Source: an uncultured Dorea sp. (GTDB taxonomy: Bacteria; Bacillota; Clostridia; Lachnospirales; Lachnospiraceae). From it: a stretch of 35,003 bases of DNA. The DNA lies in assembly GCA_910577685.1 (NCBI GenBank), contig CAJTOH010000041.1, positions 1 through 35,003 of the forward strand, given 5' to 3'. Shown piece by piece: positions 7,536-16,425 of the stretch; within the stretch, counting starts at the first letter, position 1, and the number at the start of each line of letters is the position of its first letter. The position numbers and the translations under genes were made by a program. Under the pieces are notes generated by a model. That model had not been told where the DNA came from and made no database searches. It worked only from the letters and a program-made list of their open reading frames with translations.

Positions 7536-8846
7536 ACAAGAATCCATATCGTCACAGACTGCAATCCGATATTGATCTACTCCGTTTTCTCTAAGCTGCT
7601 TATATATTTCACATGCATAATTCTCACTGCATACAATGAACAACGCGTCTTTATCCTCCAACCCATCCTGAGGCCGGAGAACCTTCAACCCGTTCATAAC
7701 CTTTCCCCAAAGCTGTTCCCCATTATCTGCATATGCCAGTAAAATTCCCTTTTGCTTTTCTAAAAAATGCTGAAGAATTCTGCCTATATTTCCTGCGCCG
7801 AATAAATAAATCTGCTTCTGTTCGCTCCCTTTATTCTCTTCGATCTTCCGCATACTTTCTTCCCATATCCGGTCCTTTTCCCTCAGATATCCGCCCAACT
7901 GTTCTTCGCCTTTTGACGCCTCATACAAAAGTTCTGTCTCTTTATTATGTAATAATGCAAATGTAAAATCTCCTCCCTTTAGCGTTTCAAGATCCTGATA
8001 AAGCAGCTTAATATAGCTCTCTTTCATGGACTCTTCAAGATTGAAATAAAACCATCTTTCGTTCCTTATCTTCCATAGAAGGAAATGTTCTTTATACTGT
8101 TTCCAAAGCCCTCTCTTCTTCAATTCATTTTCTAAAAAATCATACTCCGCAATCGGCATTTCTAATCGATCCGGCCGGTTGCATGAGGAATTGGGATTGT
8201 CTTTCCTGTAACAGTAAAAGGCTTCCGGCATGAGGAGGATACGTTCCGCCAATACGCCTGTCAAAAATAAAAATCCAAAGTCCTGGTAGGCCGCCCCGGG
8301 CGATTCGTTCATCCGGATATCCTGCTCTGTGAGAAATGTTCTTCGATAGAGGCCTGTCCAGAAACTTCCGCCGATCAGAACATTCTCCGGCTCCCGGGAG
8401 GCGCAAATAAGCCGGTTATAATCGCCCTCTTTATTGGAAACCTTTGTCCTCAGACAGACCTCCTTATCCCCATCACCGAAAAAGACCATGTTGTCTGCCC
8501 GCAATACGTCACAGTGGTATTTCTTTGCACAGGCTAATTCTTTTTCGTACATTTCCGGTAAAATATAGTCGTCTGACTCAACGATCCCTATGTATTCCCC
8601 TGCGGCTTCACCTACGCCCAGATTGAACTGTGCGCCGACGCTTCCCTTTTCAGAAAAAAGTAAGCGGATTCTTGAGTCCGTATCCCGGCATTGCTTCGTG
8701 TATTCGATCGTACCATCCGTGCTCCCGCCGTCGATTACTAAGATCTCTATGTTTTGTAATGACTGGGCTGCCACGCTTTCCAACGCTCTCTTGAAATAGG
8801 GCATCCCGTTTTTTACGTACATGATTACGGATACTTCCGGTCTCAA
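7506..8846 (-). CDS. Glycosyltransferase family 2 with C-terminal Rossmann-like module
   Basis: This is a GT-A enzyme of about 446 aa. The N-terminus is the GT2 nucleotide-binding start (PEVSVIMYVKNGMPYFKRAL, then ILVIDGGSTDGTIEYT), and the DxD-type metal site is IVESDDYILPEMY. The last ~100 residues are a Rossmann-like module (QIYLFGAGNIGRILQHFL). The longest frame begins at TTG 8885 inside the upstream gene. TTG 8846 is preferred because a clear AAGGAG lies nine bases upstream, right on the upstream stop codon (TAAGGAG). It is part of the glycan operon, follows another GT2 gene by 13 bases, and acts on the cytoplasmic face of the membrane. Donor and acceptor are unknown. Confidence 0.85.
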   Translation of the reverse strand: MRPEVSVIMYVKNGMPYFKRALESVAAQSLQNIEILVIDGGSTDGTIEYTKQCRDTDSRIRLLFSEKGSVGAQFNLGVGEAAGEYIGIVESDDYILPEMYEKELACAKKYHCDVLRADNMVFFGDGDKEVCLRTKVSNKEGDYNRLICASREPENVLIGGSFWTGLYRRTFLTEQDIRMNESPGAAYQDFGFLFLTGVLAERILLMPEAFYCYRKDNPNSSCNRPDRLEMPIAEYDFLENELKKRGLWKQYKEHFLLWKIRNERWFYFNLEESMKESYIKLLYQDLETLKGGDFTFALLHNKETELLYEASKGEEQLGGYLREKDRIWEESMRKIEENKGSEQKQIYLFGAGNIGRILQHFLEKQKGILLAYADNGEQLWGKVMNGLKVLRPQDGLEDKDALFIVCSENYACEIYKQLRENGVDQYRIAVCDDMDSCIRFVMKNDR

Positions 8847-8859
8847 TCCAATCAGCTCC

Positions 8860-10023
8860 TTACTGTAATTCGTTTGCAAAAACAATCCTTTCTTTCGGTA
8901 CGCCCATCTCCAAGAGGGCTTCCTCTACATGAGATATGACCGCCCGATTCTCTATTGCAATTACAACATAATCATATTTTTCTTCTTTTACTGCCTGTGG
9001 TTCTCTTACCCCAAGCTGCCTAAGTTCCTCTTTTGAATACGCCGCGTCCACCCAAGCGGCTATCCGGCAAAACTGCGACAGCATAACCTGATGATGATAG
9101 ATCTTCCCCAAATTTCCCGCCCCGTAAAGAATGATCCGGGAACCGACAGGAACCCTTTTAAATGGGAACATATATCTTCCTTCCCGGGCAAACGCTTCCG
9201 GGTTTTCTATGTAAATCAGCATCCGCATATAGGGACCTAACTGCGGCAGCATGATATCATAATATTCGGTTTCTTGAAATCTTCGGTTCAGATACAAAAA
9301 GAGACGTGAAATATTTTCGAAATAGTTAAATGTTCTATTATTTGTGGCGGAAGATTTGCGGTATACGTAATGATAAAGACAATCTTCTGTCACTGCGATT
9401 CTGCGGCAGTGTAACAAATATGGAAATACGATGGCCGCATCTTCTGCCTCATATATTTTCGGATCTAATCCGGAGGCGTACCTCATAAATAATTCACGCT
9501 TAAACAGCTTATTAAAAAGATATGGCTCCACTCCAAATGTATAGGAATCATTGTACTGCAGCATTTTTTTATAAAACGGAACCAATTTTTCTTTTTCGTA
9601 GATCCCGGCCTCTATGCAATTGACAATCGCTCTGCTTTTATCTTCCGTATCTTTTCTATATCCGGTTATCACAATGTCCGGGTCGTATCTTTCCTGATTT
9701 TCCATAAATCTCTGCAGGTAATTGGGTTCTACCCAATCATCCGCATCAATAAACGCAAGATATTCCCCTTTTGCAAGACACACGCCCCGGTCTCTGGCGC
9801 TCACTACTCCTCCATGATCTTGGTGATATACATGGATATAGGGATATATAGAAGCATATCTATCGCAGATAATCCCCGACAGGTCTTTTGACCCGTCGTC
9901 GATCAGGTAAACTTCAATATCTTTATATGTCTGTGCAATAATCGATTCCAAGCATCCGGATAAATATTGTTCTACGTTATAAACCGGAATGATTATGCTT
10001 ATAGCAGGACTTTTTTGTTTCAT
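8860..10023 (-). CDS. Glycosyltransferase family 2 with C-terminal Rossmann-like module
   Basis: The 387-aa GT-A enzyme starts with the classic AISIIIPVYNVEQYL and has VYLIDDGSKDLSG and the DxD-type site AFIDADDWVEPNY. A GT2 accessory region follows to about residue 280. The C-terminal 100 residues are a Rossmann-like module (GSRIILYGAGNLGKIYHHQV, later DYVVIAIENRAVIS). AAAGGA lies eight bases before ATG 10023. The base composition is closer to the GC-richer downstream genes than to the AT-rich genes just upstream. It probably adds one sugar of the repeat unit; the specificity cannot be read from sequence. Confidence 0.88.
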   Translation of the reverse strand: MKQKSPAISIIIPVYNVEQYLSGCLESIIAQTYKDIEVYLIDDGSKDLSGIICDRYASIYPYIHVYHQDHGGVVSARDRGVCLAKGEYLAFIDADDWVEPNYLQRFMENQERYDPDIVITGYRKDTEDKSRAIVNCIEAGIYEKEKLVPFYKKMLQYNDSYTFGVEPYLFNKLFKRELFMRYASGLDPKIYEAEDAAIVFPYLLHCRRIAVTEDCLYHYVYRKSSATNNRTFNYFENISRLFLYLNRRFQETEYYDIMLPQLGPYMRMLIYIENPEAFAREGRYMFPFKRVPVGSRIILYGAGNLGKIYHHQVMLSQFCRIAAWVDAAYSKEELRQLGVREPQAVKEEKYDYVVIAIENRAVISHVEEALLEMGVPKERIVFANELQ

Positions 10024-10065
10024 GTATCCATTCCTTTACGTTTTTGTACTTTGTAGTTTCTTCTA

Positions 10066-11475
10066 TCAATAGTTCATCACCCACTGTATCATCACCAAAT
10101 CACAAGCCGACGTTTCTGTATAGAGTAAAATAATCTTTTCTTTTTTAACCTCTTGATTCAATAAATTCATATACATTTCTCCCTGATACACATAACTGGA
10201 AATCACTATATAATCAAAATCCTCGGGGATATCTTGATATGTAAGAACTTTTCTATTCATAAAAATTTGTTTCTGATTTTCATTCTTTTGTGATGTAATA
10301 AAAAACAATTCCGCTTGAATTTTTCCAAATTCCTTTTGATATAACTCTAATAAGGTTCTGGTATGATCTCCGATGCCATATATACCTACTTTGCCGCCGT
10401 TAAATGGTAATGCGGATAATCTTTCCATACATTCCCCGCACACTTTTCTTTTTGTGCTTTCTATCTGCTCATATAGTTGTACTTCCGGAGGATAACACTT
10501 TACTTTTAAATTTCTTGAAGCTTCTTTTAGTATCAGCAAAAAAGCTAAATGTGCTTCTATACTCTTATACTCTTCTTGAAATACAGGTTTCCAAAGTCGA
10601 ATAAATGCAGATACCAGTTCATATTTTAGATGGATAATTACTTTTTCATTATCATATTGTGAAAGTTTAAAAAAAGTATGTAAGACTTCAAAAGAAATGT
10701 ATTTTCTCACCAGATCCTTCTCTGATATCCAGTTCGAATGATTAAAAATATATTCCCACATTAGTCTTTGATTCGCAATCAAGTCACGACATTTCTTTTC
10801 GCTCAATCCGCTTGTCATAATTGAATCTTCACGGCATCTTCTGATATATAATGATTCCCTGATACCAGTAACAATTTTTGCATTAGATATAACCTGCAAG
10901 CTAAAAAAATTATCTTCATAATAAAGGCCTTCCGGAAATATAATCTCATATTTTCTCAAAAATCTTATATTATATGCCGCTACACATGCAGATACCGTAT
11001 ATCCTTTTGGAAATGCGCTTTTAAAATATTCTATACCGGTCATATATTGACCGTTTAAACTATCCTTGTGTATAAATGCATCTTTATTTTCCGTTGATCG
11101 GATATCGTACTGTATATCAGCATTATAATATAGAACTTCCATCTCTTTTTTCTGCAATGCATTTTTTATAGCAGCACATGCATTTCTATGAAGATAGTCA
11201 TCCGAATCGACAAAAATCACATAGTCTCCTGTTGCTTTTTTTATTCCAAGGTTTCTTGTTGCTGCAAGTCCTTGATTAGTTTGATTAATAAAAATTATAT
11301 TGGAATATTGAGCAACATATTTTTCGCATATTTTCTCACTGCTGTCCGTTGAACCATCGTTGATTAAGATAATTTCGTCGAATTTTTCTGATTGACATAT
11401 TAAGCTGGAAATACATTCTTCTAAATATTTTTCTACATTGTATATTGGTACAATAACAGTTACTCTCACTAACAT
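10066..11475 (-). CDS. Glycosyltransferase family 2 with C-terminal Rossmann-like module
   Basis: The 469-aa protein has the GT2 start VTVIVPIYNVEKYLEECI, IILINDGSTDSSEKIC, the DxD-type site VIFVDSDDYLHRNA, and an ED motif (YYEDNFFSLQ) in the acceptor region. The C-terminal ~110 residues again form a Rossmann-like module, more divergent than the others (KVGIYGIGDHTRTLLELY, then DYIVISSYVYQGEMY). The start at ATG 11475 has only a weak GGCGG-type site. From this gene upstream, codon use is clearly AT-rich. It is a cytoplasmic, membrane-associated sugar transferase for the surface glycan; donor unknown. Confidence 0.87.
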   Translation of the reverse strand: MLVRVTVIVPIYNVEKYLEECISSLICQSEKFDEIILINDGSTDSSEKICEKYVAQYSNIIFINQTNQGLAATRNLGIKKATGDYVIFVDSDDYLHRNACAAIKNALQKKEMEVLYYNADIQYDIRSTENKDAFIHKDSLNGQYMTGIEYFKSAFPKGYTVSACVAAYNIRFLRKYEIIFPEGLYYEDNFFSLQVISNAKIVTGIRESLYIRRCREDSIMTSGLSEKKCRDLIANQRLMWEYIFNHSNWISEKDLVRKYISFEVLHTFFKLSQYDNEKVIIHLKYELVSAFIRLWKPVFQEEYKSIEAHLAFLLILKEASRNLKVKCYPPEVQLYEQIESTKRKVCGECMERLSALPFNGGKVGIYGIGDHTRTLLELYQKEFGKIQAELFFITSQKNENQKQIFMNRKVLTYQDIPEDFDYIVISSYVYQGEMYMNLLNQEVKKEKIILLYTETSACDLVMIQWVMNY

Positions 11476-11542
11476 AATATTTACCGCCCATGAACTCGTA
11501 CGAATTAGAGCAAAACAGATAATACTTTATCCGATTTGCTTT

Positions 11543-12637
11543 CTACCATCCTTCTTTATATATAAAACATCTTTTTATTCCTAAATCACTTAAGGTATGT
11601 AAAAAATCATATATTTTTTCAATTCCTGCAGTCACAACAATCTGATGGTCATTTGAAAATCTTCCAATTTCTTTTACGTCTATTATCTTCTTATTTCCAA
11701 TGCAGGCACCGACCTTTTTTTCACTTTTGTCTGCATAGCAAAATATTTTATCATTATATTTCTCAGCAAATTTTTTACCAACGTTTCCGGCTCCATATAC
11801 AATAACATTATCCATTATTTCAGAACCGTCATCCATCTCAAGCTCTCTCACATATGAAAAAACAATATCTTTCAATAAATCTGTACGCTCATAATATTTG
11901 CATACTTCAAAATAGAGCATACAAAGCAAATCCTTACGTTTTCTTAATCCATAAACGATATCGTTGATATACTGAATTCTCAATTTAGAAATATAATATC
12001 GTATTTCTTTCATCCTTGTTGCAGTAAGACTTTTATTGTGGTTTCTATACAGATATAGAATCTCATTAATAAATCCAATATTTTTATATCTAAAAAGAAT
12101 CCGCAGCCAATACTCATAGTCTTCTACCAAAAAGTAGTTTGGATCATACTCCCCTATTTCCTTTAAAACTTCTTTTCTATATAAAAAACATGCCCCCACA
12201 CAGTTAGTATAATACATAAATTCGTTCGTATAAATTCCGCCTATATACTCAAATTCATCTTCTTCTGAAATAAACTTCATTCTTGTACAGACCATGTATT
12301 CTTTTGAATTATTATCCATAAATTCAACCATTTTGTTTAATGCCTCCGGCAAATACATATTGTCATCTGAAGTCCATGTCAAATAATCTCCTTTTGCTGT
12401 CCGAAAGCCAGTATTTAATGCCTTCGGCAATTTTTGATTTTCAGAATTATTAATAATCTTAATTCTATGGTCTATCTGCTCGTATTTCCTAATAATATTA
12501 AGCGTACAGTCTGTAGAGCAATCATTAACAATTATCAATTCCCAATCCTGAAATGTCTGCTCTATAATGCTGTCTATAGAACTTCTTATAAATTTTCCTC
12601 CATTATACGTTGGCAAAACAATACTAACCTTCGGCAT
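11543..12637 (-). CDS. Glycosyltransferase family 2 with C-terminal Rossmann-like module
   Basis: The 364-aa protein starts PKVSIVLPTYNGGKFIRSSI, followed by LIIVNDCSTDCTLN, then the DxD-like YLTWTSDDNMYLPEAL and the downstream motif LVEDYEYWLRILF. These are typical of GT2 enzymes of O-antigen/capsule type. The C-terminus carries a compact Rossmann-like module (NVIVYGAGNVGKKFAEKY, then HQIVVTAGIEKIYDFL). GAGAGGA lies about eight bases before ATG 12637. The UDP-GlcNAc 2-epimerase gene ends 19 bases upstream, so the two are co-transcribed. A ManNAc-type donor is conceivable from that neighbour, but this is inference only. Confidence 0.88.
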   Translation of the reverse strand: MPKVSIVLPTYNGGKFIRSSIDSIIEQTFQDWELIIVNDCSTDCTLNIIRKYEQIDHRIKIINNSENQKLPKALNTGFRTAKGDYLTWTSDDNMYLPEALNKMVEFMDNNSKEYMVCTRMKFISEEDEFEYIGGIYTNEFMYYTNCVGACFLYRKEVLKEIGEYDPNYFLVEDYEYWLRILFRYKNIGFINEILYLYRNHNKSLTATRMKEIRYYISKLRIQYINDIVYGLRKRKDLLCMLYFEVCKYYERTDLLKDIVFSYVRELEMDDGSEIMDNVIVYGAGNVGKKFAEKYNDKIFCYADKSEKKVGACIGNKKIIDVKEIGRFSNDHQIVVTAGIEKIYDFLHTLSDLGIKRCFIYKEGW

Positions 12638-12656
12638 TTATTATTCCTCTCAAAAA

Positions 12657-13754
12657 CTACATGAAATACTCTATCAGTAACTTAACTATTTTTTCAGAAG
12701 CATGCCCATCACCGTAAGGATTATTTGCATGGCTCATTAATTTATAAACCTCTTTATCGTAAAGTAATTTACATGTTTCTAAATATATATTCTCTCTTGA
12801 TGTTCCGATTAATTTTAACGTTCCTGCCTCAACGCCCTCCGGCCTTTCCGTTGTATCTCTCATTACAAGTACCGGCTTCCCAAGAGAGGGGGCTTCTTCC
12901 TGTATTCCTCCGCTGTCTGTTAATATTAAATAACTTTTATTAATAAAATTATGGAAATCAAATACATCAAGTGGTTCTATAATTCGGATTCTATCGCACC
13001 CTGTTAAATATTTTGAAGCAATTTCTCTTACTTTTGGATTTTTATGAATTGGATAAATAACTTTTACATCCAGATTATTGATGACGACCTGCCTTATAGC
13101 CGAAAACATATTCTCCATAGGAATTCCAATATTCTCGCGGCGATGCGCTGTTACAAGAATTAATTGACTTCCTTCCGCCCATTTGAGATGCTCGTTTTCA
13201 TAATCCGCTCTCACAGTCGTCTTAAGCGCGTCAATAACAGTATTTCCGGTTACAAATATGCGGTTTTCTAGTCTCCCTTCTGAAATCAGTTGTTCTCTGG
13301 CCTTACTTGTTGGCGCGAAATACAAATCAGACAATATATCAACTGCCTGCCTATTAAACTCTTCCGGAAACGGCGACTGCATATTGTGTGTCCTTAATCC
13401 GGCTTCAACATGTCCAACCGGGATCTGATGATAAAAGGCCGACAATCCTGCTGCAAATGAAGTTGTAGTATCGCCGTGTACCAATACTATATCCGGCTTT
13501 TCTTTCTCTAATAATTCATCTATACCTACCAGAATGGATGATGTAATCATACTAAGAGTTTGTTTATCACGCATTACGGAAAGGTTATAATCTGCCTTAA
13601 TCCCAAACGCCTCCATTACTTGGGCAAGCATCTCTTTATGCTGTCCGGTAACACATATCTTTGTTTCTATTTTTCTATGTTTATGCAATTCTAAGATTAA
13701 AGGACACATCTTGATTGCTTCCGGACGTGTTCCAAATACTACCATTGCCTTCAC
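12657..13754 (-). CDS. wecB: UDP-N-acetylglucosamine 2-epimerase (non-hydrolysing)
   Basis: The 365-aa GT-B-fold enzyme interconverts UDP-GlcNAc and UDP-ManNAc in the cytoplasm. All family blocks are present: FGTRPEAIKMCPL at the N-terminus, VHGDTTTSFA, GHVEAGLRT, PFPEEFNRQAVD, GNTVIDAL, TAHRREN, LTDSGGIQEEAP and RDTTERPEGVEAGT. Length is normal for WecB/MnaA. It starts at GTG 13754, with GGAGA nine bases upstream; the ATG three codons later has only poor spacing. It supplies ManNAc, or a derivative, to the polymer made by the surrounding transferases. It may also feed wall teichoic acid linkage-unit synthesis if this is the only copy in the genome. Confidence 0.95.
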   Translation of the reverse strand: MKAMVVFGTRPEAIKMCPLILELHKHRKIETKICVTGQHKEMLAQVMEAFGIKADYNLSVMRDKQTLSMITSSILVGIDELLEKEKPDIVLVHGDTTTSFAAGLSAFYHQIPVGHVEAGLRTHNMQSPFPEEFNRQAVDILSDLYFAPTSKAREQLISEGRLENRIFVTGNTVIDALKTTVRADYENEHLKWAEGSQLILVTAHRRENIGIPMENMFSAIRQVVINNLDVKVIYPIHKNPKVREIASKYLTGCDRIRIIEPLDVFDFHNFINKSYLILTDSGGIQEEAPSLGKPVLVMRDTTERPEGVEAGTLKLIGTSRENIYLETCKLLYDKEVYKLMSHANNPYGDGHASEKIVKLLIEYFM

Positions 13755-13789
13755 AAGTATTTATCTCCGTTTCTATGTATGACCTATCA

Positions 13790-14887
13790 TTAACAATTAC
13801 CGGTCTCACAGTACTCAAAAATTCCATCCCATTCCCTCAAAAAAGTTTCTAAGGAACAATAGTCCATTGCCTTTTTATAGTTATACTCTTTTTCTTCTTC
13901 GGATAACGGATTAAGAAAATCATGTTCTTCTAATTCTGGATCAAACAAGAATACTTTAAATCCGATTTCTTTAAAAAATGAATATAGTTCACCTGTCAAG
14001 TATAGTTTTATCCCGATTGATAAAAGGATTAAACTCGTTACTATTCCTTCCGCCGTACCAGTATTAAAAATAGCTATATCTACATTTCTACAAAGATATT
14101 CATAATAATCTTTTTTCTTCATCCACTTTCTAAGGCATATAAAACGATTTTCAAATAAATTTTCACCACATTCTCTGATATGTTCTATATATTTTTCCTC
14201 GCCTATTGAAAGCGGACAAAAGATATTAACTTTAGACTCCAACGACTTTAAATAATTAAATCCAAGTTCATGATTACTGCTTTCAGTTCCTCTATGCCCG
14301 ACCATAACAGTAATATCTTCTTTTTCTTTCCCATCTATTACTTTTAAATCTTCAATTTCATAATCGCTGACAACTCGAATATGATTAAATAAAATCCTTT
14401 TTTTATCGGAACTAAATCCGTATATTTTTTTTACACTTTTATATCCATATTCATCCATTAGAATAACTTGTGCTTTTTTCACAAAATACATCTTTGTTTG
14501 ATTTACAGATTCTAATAATTCCTTGTTTGATGATTTATACAGATCGGAAGTTTTTAAAATTTCACGCCCCCACGGGCCAATTATTAGAGGTATCTCTATC
14601 AAGTCTAACTGTTTTACCAACTCGCTAGAAAGATCTAATTTTTCAGGAAGACACTGTAAAACTATAACGTTACTTTTACGAATCATTTTCTCTAATCGTT
14701 TATACCCACAATCACTGTATTCATATACAACATTATTATCATTATTAAAGACTATTTCTTCTTTACTCATAATATTTCTATCCCCGCTTAGATAGAACAT
14801 ATGTTTTCTTTTTTTATCTTCACCAAAACTATTTATATAATTTACAGCAAATATAGTGTATGGAAATATATGTAGTATATTATTCAT
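13790..14887 (-). CDS. WecF-like (GT56) acetamido-dideoxyhexose transferase
   Basis: The 365-aa protein follows the layout of enterobacterial WecF (TDP-Fuc4NAc:lipid II transferase, GT56). A weak N-terminal half contains IPLIIGPWGREIL, aligning with the HIWGADLY region of WecF. The C-terminal half carries DITVMVGHRGTESSNHELGF, VNIFCPLSIGEEKYIEHIRE and YYEYLCRNVDIAIFNTGTAEGI in the same order and spacing as WecF. The alignment is from memory and is clearest in that half. GAGGAG lies upstream of ATG 14887. An aminotransferase and an acetyltransferase gene lie in the same operon, which fits use of a 4-acetamido-4,6-dideoxyhexose donor. The exact sugar is an inference. Confidence 0.7.
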   Translation of the reverse strand: MNNILHIFPYTIFAVNYINSFGEDKKRKHMFYLSGDRNIMSKEEIVFNNDNNVVYEYSDCGYKRLEKMIRKSNVIVLQCLPEKLDLSSELVKQLDLIEIPLIIGPWGREILKTSDLYKSSNKELLESVNQTKMYFVKKAQVILMDEYGYKSVKKIYGFSSDKKRILFNHIRVVSDYEIEDLKVIDGKEKEDITVMVGHRGTESSNHELGFNYLKSLESKVNIFCPLSIGEEKYIEHIRECGENLFENRFICLRKWMKKKDYYEYLCRNVDIAIFNTGTAEGIVTSLILLSIGIKLYLTGELYSFFKEIGFKVFLFDPELEEHDFLNPLSEEEKEYNYKKAMDYCSLETFLREWDGIFEYCETGNC

Positions 14888-14936
14888 AATTATATATACT
14901 CCTCAACAACTTCAATTCTCAAATCAATAAACTAAA

Positions 14937-15869
14937 CTATTCAAAAGAGAAGTCCACGAAATTCCCCTTTATTCCTTCTCTATATTCTTTATTTCTCTCT
15001 ATATATGCTAATAAGCTGTTTACAGTTGGAAAATCATTATCCAATCTAAATGGATAGGACACTAAACTCGGACATTTTTTTGTACAGATTTGAGAATATT
15101 CATCCGGAATAAGTATTCCGTCAAATAAATTTCCGTATTTTTTATCAGATATACAGCTTGAAAAGGTTCCATCATGCGCAACGGTAAACATTTTTTTCCC
15201 GGCATCACATTCCCGCTCATTGTCAACGCCTCTCAGCCACTTCCATTCTTCCGGTGATATAAATTGCATAATAAAATTCTTGTATTCATTGTACCTTTCA
15301 AATCTACTATTATTGGCATATGCAAAATCTCCTGCAATATTTACAAACACATCAATTTCTGCAAATTTCTCAATAAGATCATTTACAGTCATTTTGTTGT
15401 CATACTTTAGGTGATATAAATTATACGGACTTGCAACAAAATTAACCATTCCAACCATATCCAAATCTTTTAGCAGTTTTACCTTCCTAAACTCTTCTTC
15501 CAATGAATGATACTGCATATGATATGAACAATTTAATTTTATCTTATTACTTGGACATCGTGCGGCTATTTTTTCAGCATAAAATACATTAGTATCAATA
15601 CGAAAACCAGATATTATATGAGGCATTTCCGAACACTTTTTTATAAAATCATATGTTCCATCAATACAAAAGGGTTCCCCACCCCAAAAATATAATTCTA
15701 TATTATATTTATCAAATTTTTTAATTCCATCAACCCATTCTTCAACAGATTTCGTATCAAACATAGTTGATGCATATTTCTTAGGATTATTGGGTTCAAA
15801 ACAATACTCACATCTAAAATTACACCGCATTGTCGGTACAAATCTAAACATTATTGTTTCTTTACTCAT
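14937..15869 (-). CDS. Radical SAM protein in the glycan cluster
   Basis: This is a protein of about 310 aa with the radical SAM cluster motif CNFRCEYC (C16, C20, C23). The glycine-rich SAM-binding strand is LYFWGGEPF. A C-terminal cysteine set (ECDAGKKMF, FSSCISDKKYGN, ICTKKCPSL) resembles a SPASM/twitch domain holding an auxiliary Fe-S cluster. ATG 15869 is chosen because GAGGAGG lies nine bases upstream; the longest frame starts at TTG 15926 inside the GNAT gene. SPASM-type enzymes often modify peptides, sugars or alcohols, for example by dehydrogenation or epimerisation. No peptide substrate gene is seen nearby, so a sugar or glycan substrate is the simplest guess. The reaction is unknown. 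Confidence 0.8.
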   Translation of the reverse strand: MSKETIMFRFVPTMRCNFRCEYCFEPNNPKKYASTMFDTKSVEEWVDGIKKFDKYNIELYFWGGEPFCIDGTYDFIKKCSEMPHIISGFRIDTNVFYAEKIAARCPSNKIKLNCSYHMQYHSLEEEFRKVKLLKDLDMVGMVNFVASPYNLYHLKYDNKMTVNDLIEKFAEIDVFVNIAGDFAYANNSRFERYNEYKNFIMQFISPEEWKWLRGVDNERECDAGKKMFTVAHDGTFSSCISDKKYGNLFDGILIPDEYSQICTKKCPSLVSYPFRLDNDFPTVNSLLAYIERNKEYREGIKGNFVDFSFE

Positions 15870-15904
15870 AACTGTTTTCCTCCTCGATATATATATAATT
15901 TTAT

Positions 15905-16408
15905 TTACAGTATCTTCTCCATACAAATCATTTTTTCCATTCCCTTCCCCTTTTCCTTAATTGAATCAAAGCCAACATATTTATAAACCTTTATTGCAGC
16001 AATATTATTTGTGTAGACTTTCAGATACAATCGTTTTAATCCTAATGACTGCTTGGCAATGATACATGCAAATTTCATGACAATTTTTCCTACCCCTTTC
16101 CCGCTGACAATTTCTGGATTTAATAAGAATCTTCCGTATTCTGCTTCACTTTTCAAAAAATCAATATTATAAATTGCATTTCCCCCAACAAATCTTCCAT
16201 CATAATAAATTGAAAACATACAATCATTATCAGATTCAAGATATTTTTTATACCAATTATATTGCTCTTTTTCCGTAATAAAATTTTTATATATAAACCA
16301 ATGTCTTATATTTTCCTTATTACGAAGTTCCCTATACTTCTGACATTCGTCATATGACATTGGTTTTATCAACACTTTGTTTTGCGAAAGAATATAGTTG
16401 TGATCCAA
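15905..16408 (-). CDS. GNAT-family N-acetyltransferase (sugar acetyltransferase candidate)
   Basis: The 167-aa protein shows the GNAT fold. The acetyl-CoA pyrophosphate loop is SGKGVGKIVMKFA, and the C-terminal signature is LKVYTNNIAAIKVYKYVGF, typical of the RimJ/RimL-PseH-type branch. The N-terminus (MSYDECQKYRELRN…IRHWFIYKNFIT) is like acetyltransferases acting on 4-amino-4,6-dideoxy sugars. It starts at TTG 16408 with GAGAGGAAGG just upstream. It lies 17 bases after the DegT aminotransferase gene, so the natural reading is amination by that enzyme followed by N-acetylation here, before transfer by the WecF-like enzyme. The substrate is an inference from context. Confidence 0.8.
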   Translation of the reverse strand: MDHNYILSQNKVLIKPMSYDECQKYRELRNKENIRHWFIYKNFITEKEQYNWYKKYLESDNDCMFSIYYDGRFVGGNAIYNIDFLKSEAEYGRFLLNPEIVSGKGVGKIVMKFACIIAKQSLGLKRLYLKVYTNNIAAIKVYKYVGFDSIKEKGKGMEKMICMEKIL

Positions 16409-16425
16409 GCCTTCCTCTCCCTATC

